From: Monarcha castaneiventris obscurior
Taxonomy: Eukaryota > Chordata > Aves > Passeriformes > Monarchidae
Assembly (NCBI GenBank): GCA_026261815.1
Contig: JAMPIT010000258.1
Coordinates: forward strand, 15,699,001 to 15,763,000
Direction of reading: 5' to 3'
DNA length: 64,000 bases
A program made the translations under genes and the position numbers. Shown in pieces: positions 1 through 14,100 of the stretch. The notes beneath the pieces are model-generated. The model had not been told where the DNA came from, searched no databases, and saw only the letters and a list, made by a program, of their open reading frames with translations. Positions within the stretch are counted from its first letter, which is position 1. Each line of letters begins with the position of its first letter.

Positions 1-432
1 CAGTAAGTCAAGCACCATGTACTGATGCAGCTGATTTCCTGACTGAAGATTCAATGTAATCCAAAGCCCAAGTGCTCCCTGCAACTGCCCCCAAGTTTGT
101 GTTTGGAGTATTTTAGAGCAGCAGAATGAACATGTGCAAATATTAGCATGGGTGAACTTTAAATTATTATGCTCATCTGAATACACTGGTCCACTGCATT
201 CAAGAATCCAACTTCTAATACCAGAAGAAAATTAACTCAGTTTACACTGAGCATAGCCAATTACTCCACATTCATTTTGGGGACTGGGAGATCCTGGTTT
301 GGTCCTTGCTGTATGCAGTTCGAATGGAGCTTACCACTCTTTGCACAGATCTCATCCAAATTTTACAGTAACACTGAATTTTCTTTCAAGCAGGAAGCTT
401 TTTTTTTTTTGAACAAAAAAGTCAAGTTTTAC
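1..432 (-). other. GTF2B: GTF2B intron 6 (5' part)
   Basis: AT-rich intronic sequence downstream of the exon 6 donor. No exon or recognisable repeat is seen. A homopolymer T run sits near 399-410. Confidence 0.85.
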
Positions 433-714
433 CTTTTTGTGTCCTTTTCTCTGAAGAAGCTTGTGATGCCATGTAAATAGCTGCAGCTGCTACAGAGATA
501 GGGCTTCTTCCAGGAACCAAATCTAATTCCACAGCTTTACGGGCAATATGTGTTGCTGCCATTTGTACTTGTTTGGGAAGACCCAGATTAGAACAGAATC
601 GTGACATGAAGTCTCCAGTTGTAATCAAATCCACACTGGTTTCCAGAGCTTTCAAAATAAGTTTAAAACACCGGCCTATTTCCTTCTTTGAAATCCTGGA
701 CACTGCACATATTT
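433..714 (-). CDS. GTF2B: GTF2B exon 6: end of first and most of second cyclin repeat
   Basis: This 282-nt exon encodes residues 179-272, including [20 protein letters not shown] and [16 protein letters not shown], plus one base of residue 273. The donor is GTAAAA. Intron 6 occupies 1-432, and the terminal exon is not in the window. Confidence 0.97.
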
Positions 715-3700
715 CTGAAGAAAGAGTATAAATTAAATTTTAGGCTTCACAGCATTCACTCCCCCAAAATAATCAAACTTGATTCTCAATATATTAAGAC
801 CCACAAAGACGGCCAGTATCCTGAAGGCCACGATCACTAAATAAGCTCTGAATGTTTGTGAAACTTCAGTCAGTGCACATTTATCATAAGGAGCTAATTA
901 ATACAGCTCACTTAGTAAGGGATATTTAGTACTCAACGCTAGAGAGTTGCATCTCTGTCAGGGAAAAGCTGAACGAATTTACTGCAGAACTGCTAGTTCA
1001 AATTCAGTTAAGTTCAGTTACAACAGCCACCCATCCTCTAATCAAAGCAATGCCTTTTAAGTTTCACCAACACTCCAAATAACTTTCAAATGCTAAAACC
1101 CCCATGCCCAAGAGCCCACTCCACAAATATAACAAATTCCCACAGACCCTTCTGCCCACCCCAAGGAGAGCTACAGCTGAGAACAACCCATTTGACAAGG
1201 TCCAGGAATAAGAAAACCAACCTCCTAGAGTGACAGTAACTAAACCTTTACTTCACAGCAAAATTGAATCTGTATCACTGAAAACGTACCTTTAAATGTT
1301 CTTGGAACCCCCTCTTGCCTACAGGCTATGTAGAGACAAGCAGAGGCAATAGCATCATTACTTCTCCCCTTCAGGCTCTTTTGCTCATACACTTGCTTGA
1401 ATAAATTATTTGTTCGATCCTTCAACGCAAGAAGACAAAATTTAATTAACTCTAGGCCATTTAATTAGCAGCAATATCAAAAATTCATGTGCTCATTATA
1501 TTATGCTAACTAAGTCAATGCCAGAACAATTTAAGGAAGGGAGACATGAACTTACAACTATATTTCTAGGGAGGTTGATTCTGTCTGCCATGTTTGTAAT
1601 TTCTTTAAAAGCATTCATCATGGCACGATCAGAGCTGCTCATAGTTCTGCGATTTTGGTACTTTGAATTCCCAAATTCATCAAAACTTGCTGCACCTGTG
1701 CCCTGAAAAGAAAAATTTGTATTGTCAGTAACACAAGCAACTTCTGCTCACTTCAAGAGAAAACATCTTCCAGCTTTATACATTTTAATTCAAGGCAACA
1801 GTTCCAACAGTTCTGCAAAGACACATCACTGAAAGTAACTCATTCAATCGAGCATTGTTCCACACAACAGGTTCTACACTTTGCACCAGTCTCAAATTGT
1901 GAATTGCTTTCCAAAGACCACAGATTACATGGGGCTTTTTCTTTCCTCATGTAACAATAGTTACAGAGTAAAAAAGAGTACGATAATATGTAGCCAATGT
2001 GTGCATCTCCTGGCACCAATGCTGAGGTCCAAGATGATATTCTGTGCAACTCTCGTGTGTCCTTTGAGCTGCATCTGTGGCAGACAGGTAAGCCAGAAAA
2101 GCAGTTTTATGGTCAGCTAGAGACCAGTTGTTACAATGATAACCATCAGAGTGAAGGCCTGGGCAAAGAGAACACCCAAACCAACAAACCAGTCAAACCC
2201 AGCCTGATACAGTGGTGCCTGTTAGAAGCTGCAAGCCTTAATCACAAAATGGAAATATCCATATATTTTGACTTCATGGGAAAACCACAGGCCTCTTAAA
2301 AGAAAGGCTTGAGGCCTTCAGAGAATTAAGAGCCTCAAACTCATCCCGGCAACTTCAAAACAGGCTTCCAAGGTATACTTCTGTTTGTACCTTACAACTG
2401 ATAAGGCAGATTGCATACTTCTATTAAATATGCAAATCTGCCCAACCAAGAGGGTCCACAATGTTTAAGGTTTTCAATTTGCCAACAGTCCAAAACAAGT
2501 CTTTACCAAATAATGCCATGTCAGATTAGTGACAGCTGACAACAACAACACATCTTGTAAGTTCAGAACAGCAATGTCTGTAATTTACATTGTCTACATG
2601 TATGTTTGCTGTCATGGTATGCAGGCGCCCTGCAGCTCTTTCGAGTGGAAAACACTTCTTCACAATTCCATCACGTGTAGAAACGTGGATTTCCTGAATC
2701 TGCAACATTTATTCCTTGCTGGTACCTTCAAACAATTTACCTGGACAGGGGCATCCAACTTTCACTGCAGACAGATTTGGTCATTTGTTTGAACAAGCCA
2801 CTGCAGACACCAACTACTACACGGTCATTTTGCCAAAACCAGTAAACATAAAGCAGGTCTTGATCTGTGACTGACCAACAACCTGGCTAAGCACTTGCAC
2901 ACAGAGTTCTCAAACTGAATACTCAGCAATGTATTGAGATGTTCAGGCTGTATGAAGTGGGGTAAGGACAGAGTGAAGAAAGGATAGAACATGCCCTGGC
3001 ATCTCCCTTTTTCTTCTGAGCTGCCCAGTTTCTTCTTTCCTGACCCATGTTCTTGGGAACTGCCCTTCTATTTTAACACAGGCTCGAACACTATCATCTC
3101 TCTGAGGTGCACTTCTGCATTTAATACAGCTTCTCTGATGACAGTAATAACATTCAGTCTTCACCATTCACTTACACTGTTCCCCTTCCCATACCCAAGG
3201 CCTCAATGACATCCCATTTCCAGCAGCCCCAGTGGATCCCTCCCTGCTGAGACACCATCTGTGGTGCTCACACACCTTGATTCACTGTGGCAACCGAGGA
3301 CTTGGGCACAAAACCCTCCCTCACAAGTCTCCCTAGCTCCTTCAACAGGTCTCTACAACAAACTCCAGAACCATTCCTGTTTTTTTCCTACTACTTCAAA
3401 CATCCTTTCATATAAAATAAGCACCCAGACATGATCCTGGCACCAACAGAGTGGAGGTCTGCTCCAAAGACAATCCTACTTCCTTGGCTGGATGAACACC
3501 TCCAACTATTCTAAGGTTCCCAGTATGACAAAAAAGTAAAAAAAGAGCAAGAATAAAGCACAGCAAACTTCAGGCCACAAGGAGCAACCAATATTAGGCC
3601 TTCCATTCAAAAATAATGCCAGAACTTCCCCTGGCCCAAAGTATACAGAAGTCTCAGGTCAAAAGGCTCCTTGCTGGCCATCACTCACACCCCTGTTTGC

Positions 3701-6700
3701 TGCAGTGTGTTACATTTGTGTTTATCACAGCCTCCTAGACCAGTGCTATGCTCAAATGCTTCCAGGAACTGCATGAGCTCAAACTCTTGTAGATGCCAGA
3801 AGAGTGAGCACATACAACAGCAAGTCCCCAGTCCTTGGCTAGTCAGGCTTCATGTCAGAGACTACTACCAGGAAATACTGCTCTGTCCTGGAGCCAGCAA
3901 CTATTCCCCTTCACCACAGCAATTTTCCCTGGTCCACTGGTTAAAGAGAACCGAAAAATGAAAAAAGAAAAAAAAAAACCCCATCTATTAGGTGCTGTAG
4001 AGTGAAACTAGACAAGGATTTTACCGTGCTGATACGAGCACTCTTCAAGAGCCATGACCAATGTACAACTCACAACTATAAAAGGGGTGGAAAACACTCT
4101 TCTACCTCAATTACTTACATAAACCACAGAAATTCTCCCTGCATTTGTTATTTAAATGCACCATCTACTTTCCTTCTGGAGCTTTCAACTGAGGGACAAT
4201 GCTTTGTTGATTTTAGCCCTTGACAACCATGGTAGGAGTCCCTCTCCCTTCATGGAAAAAAACAGAAGCCACACAGTTTCAACTGAAATTAAACTGACTT
4301 TACAAACTGTGGATCAGTCTGATGGTTCCTTTCTTCTTTTTGAATCATCAGCCCCTCATATCTTCTCATTGCTTATCAATGTAGCACTTCCGGATTCAGG
4401 CCATGCAGTTTGACAGCAGCCAGCTTCCTGATCAAAGGACAGGAATTCTATACCAGGAGAGTGCATTAAGTCTTTGTTCAACCAATCTAAGCTCTCTTGA
4501 AGTTGCAGTTACTACAGAAAGGAATCAATTAACTACCAAAGATGACAAAAGACGTTTTCCACAAGACAGGAAACAAAATTTATAGTTTTCTTTCAGATTC
4601 AAAGAAGAGAGTTCCCTATATCAAAGCAAAACTAAAAGCTGCTTGTTCAGTTATTTTTTTTAATTTAAATTTTATGTTAAAACTTTAGAACTAACTGTAA
4701 CATTCTGGCAATGAAGTCACAATTAACGTGAGACTTCACCATGCCTCCAATTGATCTGCATTGTAATCAGATCAACTGCAGCACACAGGATCTAATTTCA
4801 GAGTTATAGTTCTGTGCCAGTATCCTGAAGACCTGCCTGTGGAATTCAAACCACTTCCACCACAGCCAGCTATGCTATTCACCCTCCTCTTCACAGGCAA
4901 ATTAATCTTTGTTCCAATGCAGGCTGCTGCTGCCTCAGACAGATGGGTTCCTTGAGCATTAAAACCAATTAGGAATTAATCCCTTTACATGGGCAGAGCA
5001 GCCTCTGCTGCTAGCATGTACAGACCACACACCCCCCAGGAAGGGGCCCCAGAGCAGCACCTCCCACCCTCCCAAAGGAACGAGGGACAAACCAGTCTGT
5101 GGAGCAGACCAGCAGACCCGGTTCCTCTGCTGTTACAAGGCAATACTGTTGTAACTGGTTCAGACTCCACTTCCACTTACATTCCCAGGAGTTGACAACA
5201 GATCTCTAACATGATGTGCCAGGAGAATTACCAATGTCCTTCTCTTTCAGATTTCCCACAACACAGGTTGTATTTTAGGGTTTTTTCTGGTGAGGGTCTT
5301 TTTGGGAGGGTGGAGCAGGTCAGCTGTAAAGGTTTTATTATCAGCAGTCCTACCTTAAGTAGAAAGAAATAGCCCTGGTCCTGTCCCATACAAAAGGCTA
5401 AAGCTATCTCTGGCACACAAATACAGGGTCCACTCCAGGCCATTCTAAGAAGAGTTGGGAACTGGGAATATAATAACCTTACCTTGCTTCATTCTCTGGA
5501 ATTCACAACGGTTGTTCTGTACCCTGTCAGATACTACTTACCCTTACATGCCCACACCAATTTCACCCTTGTTCAACCACTGTGCATATCTAGGTCAATC
5601 CACATCCCACCCTACTGCCAGCAGGGACTTCAGATGACTGCTTGAGAAATGTACTACTTCCTTGAGTTAGTTATTTTTCCTGCAAAATTCATGCCCTTTC
5701 TGCACTGACAGGAGATTTCTTCAGCATCTTCCAATAAAAGCCATTCTCTTCCTTCCAAATGACTGAAAAAAAAAGCAGCCCCTGATACAGATTCACATCA
5801 ATGAACTGACATCCCAGAGCCCCTGCTTACCAGCAAGACAAACACAGGAACTCTTGTACGGAAAACATCCTGGTTTGTCAAAGGGACTCTCCATTTCCCA
5901 CAGAAAATAATGCACCTCTTCTGCAATTCCTCCCTGTGCACATAAGGTATCCACAGTTGGATGGACGGCCCCCTCTACATTCCCCAACACAATCCACAGC
6001 TCCAGTACTTTTTACTCAGTTCTCCTCAGTTAAACCATGCCACACTAACACCCCTGCATCTCATCTTCATGGACTGGCACTCTTTGCCACAGCAAGTTTG
6101 GTCATGCCTGTTCTGGGATGTTCTGGTGTACAGCAAAACTGGTCCATTAGTTGAATGCCCATCTCCAAAAATTTTTAGTTTTCATGGGCAAACAAACTTT
6201 TCATAAAAGTTTCTTTGTGTCTTTAATTCTCTCACTAAGGCTGCCATCTCCCTTTAGTCTAAATTAAAATCTGAATCTCCAAAGGGAAGTGGGTTAACAG
6301 CACAAGCCACTGATCACCTGGACACAAAATCTGTTGTTAGCTGAAATATCCTTTGTCTTTTCCAACATGCAGGTTCTAAAAGGTGCTCAGGTCATTCTAC
6401 TGACTGAATCAAACTGAGCTCCCAGAAACAAATCTTGTATTTACACAGCCCCAAAATGAGGAACAATGTGAACCTAGAGCAAACAGTCCATTTCTCCATC
6501 TGTCTATAAAGGGGTATAGATCTTTATCACAGTTGACCCTATCAGCAACAGAAGTCCAAACCCTCTGAACTGCAATCTTTCTGATCCTATGCAGGTGGCA
6601 TTAAAATTCCAGTGACTTCTACAGCACTGCTTCACAGAGCCACTGAGCAATGCCAATGCTTTCAATGAAGCACTGCAAAAATTTGTTTCCCTGAATGGAC

Positions 6701-9700
6701 TCCAGAAGCCACCTGAAATCCTAAAATGTGATAGGTAGCAATGCTTGGAGTTGTCGAAACACAACCATCTGCTTAGACAATTCCTCAAAGAGAAGGTTTC
6801 TTGTTCACTAATGGTGAAACATTAGCTGCCCATCAGTATTCCATGAAGAAGTAGTTTACTTTGCTTTGAAGAATTCTTGGATGAAAAGTATGTTGCACAC
6901 TTCCCTACACACAGCCATACATATTTAGGCACTTCATCCTAGCAACATCACTGGGACAGAAACTCCTGAGAAATCCTGGTGTGCATGTAACACATAAAGC
7001 AGCAAAACATTTTTAATAGTTACTTATCAACAACTGCACCACTTTTCATGAAACTTTTCATCCAGGAAATCCACAAAAATGAATTTGGATCTTGCAGTAA
7101 AAAATGAAGCAGAAAATACAACAACAAAAACTTACCTGGGTCACTACTTCATTAAAGGGAATGCATTTGTGTGACTAGTCTTGCCTGCTCTCATGGGAAA
7201 CAGCAAGATATGGTTGCATGATGAAATGTCAACCCAAATATAGATTGCATATTTTCCTCTGGGGCACTCACACCATGAAAGAATTCTACATTTAGTGCTT
7301 TAACATTATTGGAAGAATGTGTACAACATGAGATCTCCAGGTCTCCAATATGAATCTGATACAGATTCTACTACCAAAAAAACAGGCAGCACCAGCTATT
7401 GAGACCTCAAAATTAAGTACTGTTATTTCAGAATCATCTCAAATACACTTGCTAAGTCAAAGTATACTTCTTTAAAAATTGCAACATCAGCTTTCCTATT
7501 TATAGCAACATATCAAAGGGTAGCAAGTAACTCCACAGTACAGCAATTTTTCTTTTTTTTGCAAAGGTTAGCCCTTTCCTTCTATCCACAGGAAAAGGCC
7601 CCTGTTGAAATATGCGAGTTCAGTTCAGGCAAAATCTCTTCATACATATGCTGAATAGTTTCTCTACAGACATACAATCTGGTACTTGGCATAAAAACAC
7701 TCAAACTTAGTAAAATTTAGTATTCCCAGTGTTACCTTGCCAATCATTGTACTCAAGTCACCATCACTGAGCAAAGGATTCTGAGTATCCCCAACTCGAG
7801 ATGGGTCTTTGGTTGCTTTGTCATTGCTGAATGTTCTCCACTCCGACCCCACATCTATGACCCGGTCACCTGAGAACACAGAAAGCAACACAAAGTCTGC
7901 ATTAACACATAGCTTTAAAATACTGCATGAAACATTAAGTCAGACATCTGAGCTTTGCATTGTAAGAAGGCAGTCTGCTGGCATTCCCAAACACAACAGG
8001 AACTGGCAGGACAATGAACCAGAACATTCAGGATCTACAAGTTAAAGCAGTGGGGAAAAAAATGCAACTAGAGGTGCACAGAAGACATAAATAACTAAAG
8101 AAACACATCCAGAACACAGGAACTGTAATCTTCATGGACTTCAGTTATCCATAAAGAGTATCACGGCATTTCCAATACACAAAAGGAATCAAAACCTCGA
8201 TTTCAAGCTGAAGTCAGGACTGCCCATGGATTGTTCTCAATGAGTCAGTTGTTGCAACTTAACAAGCACTGCCCCATTTGCCACATGTTCATAGTGCACA
8301 TATGAATTATCTATCATGCACAATCCCATTAAGCTATAGAACACATTTCTTAGTGTTCTGCAGTAAAGCAGAATACAGTTCTGTGCAGGATGTCAGAAGA
8401 AACTTCGGAATAATTGGCACCCTTCATTGCTAAACCTAAGGAAAAATTCACCACCTTTATCAGTGTTTAAGTGTGTTGTGAAAGAAATGTCTGCAAAAAA
8501 AAGTAGCATTGACTGCATAATTTCCAGTACGGAAGTCTTAGAATGAAACCACAGAGGCTGATTTAACCTGGTGAAAACAAACAGATAGGAAAAAAGCACT
8601 CTGCAAACAATGGTAATACAAGATCCGAAGCTGGAGAAAATGCAGAAGCTGTGGACAGAGTGGTGCAACTGCAGAACTACCTGGAGGATATAAGAGGAAT
8701 CTATTCTGACAGAATAACTCAAGTTTTAACACAACATTATGCAAGGAGAATGCTTGAAATTGAAACCTGTGAATGAACCAAAAGAAATTGCTACAACAAA
8801 ACCCAGTAACTTTAGGTTAAAGGTATTCTCATCAGTATCTGTCAGACATGCTCATAGCTACAGCTCCACCTTTTTATACTGGTCTAATAAAAGCCACAAA
8901 GGGGAAGAAAAAAAACAACTATGAAAAGCTACAGGGTTAAGGACAGAATGGATCTGTGCCGCCTTTTACTCTTTCTGCTATAAAGGTCAACCCCCACACC
9001 CTCAGCGAACTTAAATTTGCAGACAGTGTGCTCCTCTGGCTCCTGGACTCTCTGTAAATATTTGATTCAGTAATGCTCCTTCTATGGCCTAGCAGTAACT
9101 TTACTTTTAGACAACCCCCCAATACTGTTTACAGCATCTAAAAAAAGCAAAATGTACTTAAAATTCTGGCATGGTATAAATAGAACACTGAGTACAGAGC
9201 AATGATGTAATATTTTTCCACACAAGTGGGAATGACCTAAATGACTCACTCAGGGATCTGCCTCTTGTGAGTTATGAACCATTCCTGCTCTAACAAAAAA
9301 GTCCTATATCACTGCCTGCTTTGGCAAACACATTACAAACAGAAGACTGAGACTACTATTTCAGAGTGAGAAAAGATTAAGTAGAATAAATCACTGAATA
9401 CAAAGCATTTGTGTAATTAAGACGCAGTATGCAAATATCTTCATTTTGCAAAGAAATCTGCTACTGCAGAAAAGAAGTTTTTCTGTATACTGTCAGTGTC
9501 ATTGAAAATATACAGAGGTCCTAAGCAGCACATTCCATCTTTCAAAAGGCTTTTATAAAAGTGTGACACAAGCTAGAAGTATTAATGAAAATGGAACAAA
9601 TAAGCCCAAAGTTTTCCATAGATGGAAAATATATTCAACTACAAGCATGATTGGTTGGATTATCCTGTTCAACAAGAAACAAAAACAAAACGTGGCATTT

Positions 9701-11152
9701 ACTATCTTTAATTCTTCAAAATACAAAAAACAACTTTGGAACTGTGATATTAGTACAGATGCAATTAAGCCCCACCCTAAGTGGTCAAAGCAAAAAACTT
9801 TCAAACACTAAACTTAGTCTTACAAAAAGCAGAGTAAAAAAGCCTTGAAAATTGGTCCTGAGTTAAGATTTCAAGTTCTAAACTGAATTTGCTAGGTCAT
9901 ACACTACTGACTGGCTTTCCTAAACAAGCTGGAATATGGGTCCAATAGTCAAACATGAGAGTATAACAGCTCCCAATAAGTACACTATAAAGTTGTCTCT
10001 CCTTTCTCACATTATTGTATTGTTTTGGGGAACTCTCTAAAGCTGCAATAAGGATGGGAGTGGCCACGTACTCCCTTCACTACTTCCTTTTGCTGCAGTC
10101 CTTTTGAACAAAACAGCTTTACTAGATACAGCTACATTAGAGACTCCTTTATTTAATTTTCCTCAAACAGATAAGTTAATCTTCTCAGCTTCCTCCTCTA
10201 AATACATACAAAAACAGTTTACAGGACCAAATCCTTGTGAAATGCATCTCCAGGCTAATATGCTAAAGCATCTTCCTGAACAGATGAATTTTTCTCCACT
10301 GCTCCATTTCTTTTCATAAACTACTCTTCCAGTATTCAGTTTCTCTTTAAAATACAGTCTAACAGACTAACACACAGGCTCCAGTGCAAACACGGACTGC
10401 CAACTTCCCTGACTCAGGTTACCCATCATCTGAAAAGCTCATTTAGTAAAATGCAGAAGTGCTACTCAGAACGGAAAACCTCAGGCCAAGGTTACTTTTC
10501 TTCACAACTGACAAATGCAAAGAGCATGTGCTACAGAAACACAAAAGCAAACTTAGGTCAGACTCAAAAACAGAATTTTGAGCAGTTTTCAAAAGCAGCT
10601 TGAAATGCCTATACATCAAAATTTATGTAGGTTTACTTCTTGCTTAAAAATGAAATGATTTCTCAGAGGAAAGTATTTTCAATGAACGAGTCCTGAATTT
10701 TCAGTTACATATTTACAGAGAAATAATACCAGCTATTTTAACGTTGCACTCCACTTGCAGTAACTCATAAAACATATGTATTTTCTTCTCCTTCTGCATT
10801 ATCTGTTATAAGAAGACAATATAGCTTAAAATTCAAGATGTCTAACCAAAACAAGAAATATGATGACATTCATGAGCATATCCAGTCTTGAAGCAGTTCT
10901 AAGAAGGTATGTTCATAAGTTCTTTTCAGAGAAGCTCTGATGTTAGCTGTACATTGTTCTGTGTATTATTAACTAATATTTTAATTTTAACATAAATACA
11001 GTATTAAAAGTTTATTTGCACTCTGTCGTCCCAAAATACCTATTGTTAGTAGAGAATGTGTCATTCTTACAGTTAGTTAAGGAATCTGCTGCCATCTAGT
11101 GAGCACATATATCATACTTTTAATTAAAAGCATTTTACAATGCCAAATTTAA

Positions 11153-11186
<34 letters not shown>

Positions 11187-14100
11187 GGATTACCCTAAGT
11201 TTCAGTCAGTTCCTTCTTAAGCAGAGAAATCAGGTGTTGCAACAAACTACAGTGAAAAAACTAAAGGAGCAGACTAAAACATGGGGAGAATTATGAAGAT
11301 GTGAAACTACAAAGAGCCAGGCTAAACAGTGTGAGGTTAAGTTTCAGCTCTCAGCCTCTCCTAACTCCTAAATCACTTTGCAGCCTTCTGCTGGACTTGC
11401 TCCAACAAGTCTCTCTCTTCCTGGTAGGGACAAGCCCAGAGCACAGTACTCCAGGTATCAACTCCACATTCTATTTATTAGCTTACAGACTGCCCCATAC
11501 AGTAGCACTCAACCTTTTTTCTACTTTGCAGCTTTAGAACTTCTATTAAGGACCAGATGTATAAAATGTTACCAAAAAATAAACTCACGGGAAGGGAAAA
11601 AATTGAACACACAATTTTACAGTCCCAGCTTTTTCTACAAACTTTCCAGCCTTTTATAAGACAGTAGTATTCTTTGTAAAAGTTATCTTGTTTTCAATGA
11701 ATTGTCAACACCACAAACACATCATCACAACCAGCAACACCAGTCTATTCACAACACAATTAAAATAACTAAAGCAGGCTTTCAGATGCCAAACAAAACA
11801 CAAAAACCCCACAAGCAAACAAACAAAAAAGCCACAGATGATTTTAACTAGTTGCCAGACATCAACAGCATCACACCAGTACCAAAAGGCAACTATGGAT
11901 TGAAACAGACAGTACAGAACCGCAGGCAAATGACTGCTACAAGAACAAAGGCTCAGCAGCTCCTGCATATCAAAATGATGACAAATCTAAAAGGACTTAC
12001 AGGCTTCCTAAGCCATCAGCTTGCATAATAATTTTGGAGGAAGCAAATGAGAGTAGAAATGTTAAATGATCAGGTGGGCAAGTCTGGGCAGCTGCAGTTA
12101 CACCTCTCCAGGACTTGAGGCCTTTCAAAGATTAACAGCTCAAGTACTTGTGAAGGATGCTCCAAACTACAGAATCTCGATTTAAAAATGTTGTGCTTGA
12201 TCTACCCTGCATCACAAAATTAGAGACTCTTTTTCCATCAGAGGAGTTTACATTTTTTCTAGTCCTTATTTGCCTCAATCACTTTGTCAGCCGGGTAAGG
12301 AAGCAAGTAAAGAGCCATTCCCTAAATAGGATGATTCAAAATGTTACTGTTACTCTAGCAGAAAAACCTAGTGCTTCACCTAATGGAACCCATAGCGGCC
12401 CTCAAACACCTCTGATCGCCAGCCAAGAACCCACCAACTAGAAAGCCTCCTCCACCCTCCAGGAAATTTCATGCTAAGAGGAGTGCTTATTACAAAGCCT
12501 GACAAAGGATGCTAACTTTTAACATCTAAACTCTGTTCCCACTCTCACAAGCATTACTGCTGAACACCTAGAAGTATCACCCTTACCTTTAAAGCTGAAA
12601 AGGGCTAGAATTAAAACAGACTATTTGAAATGCTGGCTGAGAAAGGCAAGTAGGTTATTTTCTTCGTATTATAAATTGCCTGTACAAAGTATCCATGAAT
12701 GCTCATGCAAAAGCCAACTATTCAGAATGTCTTTTAAGCATCAGTATCCTTAATAAGTAGCTTTCCCCTGAATGCAATCAGTCTTTTTGCAAGGACCAAC
12801 TTAGTAGTTTGGACACCAAGCATGTAAAAGCTGCTAATACACATTTGTATCTAAAGACTTTTGCCTATTTTTTAAGCAGTATTTTGAATTAAGAATTCAT
12901 ACTGTAGTTTTAAAGATTGACAATACTTGCAGAAAGGAGTAAACCTGAACATAACCCCAAGTACTAAAAGATTTTTCCCTATGGATGTAACTGCCCTCTA
13001 CTGGATCCAAGTCAGAAGTACTTAAGCACCTTCCTCACTTACAGGATACTACAAAACAGCTGAAAAAAGAGGTTTGTTTGGTTTTCAGAAAAAATGAGCA
13101 GCTATACAGAAGCAAGCAATATTATCCCTAATGACAGACATCCTGAGTAATGAACTGGCCAGTTGGGAGGCAACTGTGAAACCCCTTCCTACTTGTTTAT
13201 TGAGAAAAAAATATCTGCAGTATAGTCAAATCTTACCTATTCTTCATGGGCCACACTTGAACTTACAATGTACCATTTCAATCTCAAACTTTTCAGAAGT
13301 ATCAGCCAAACAAGTACGCAGACAGAATTTTACAACAGCCTTACTGCTGACCACAGGCTATTGAATGTTTTTCCCTAAAATTCTTCAACTGAACTCTCAG
13401 GTATACACAGAACGTTGCACAAATATCTGAATATTGGTCATAATCTTGATTCAAACCTTTAACAAGTTGATATGTGTCCAAGGATCCCCATCAGCTGGAG
13501 ACAGACTTCTGCTTTTTTATCAAAGGCTACCCAAAAAAAGATCCATACAAGAGCACTGTTCCTCTCTCAGCCACCTGCCTACTGAAGCAGACAGTGCTAA
13601 CCAGTTAGAGAAAAACACTTACTACATACTGAAAATAAATTCCTCACTGTTTAACTCCTGCACACTGAAATAACATTTAATGAGCTATATAGAAGTTTAA
13701 GGAATGTCTTAGAAAGGTATTCCTGAGATACTCCTACTACCTGAGATACTACACAGCAGTACATGCCACTAGACCAGTTCTTATCCTCCTCTGAAATTCA
13801 CATCACCACCTTGCTACAAGAAAATTCAGTTCTTTGTCTTCCACTTTCACTCTGCTTTCTTCAGCCCCTTCTGGCACATCAGCTGATTCCCAGCCTTTTT
13901 TACTGCCTGTAAGGCAGTAAGCAAAATATTCACCTGTCAAGAAAGAAGATTTACTAGCCTTCTGTTCTTGAAGAACTTGCTGTTCCCCCCACCAAGTCTG
14001 TCTGGAGAATGAGATGTGGTGAACATTTTTAATGAACACAGTACTAAGTACTTCTCCAAGCCCTAGGAACCCTGTCCATGAACTCCCCCACCAGCCCATG

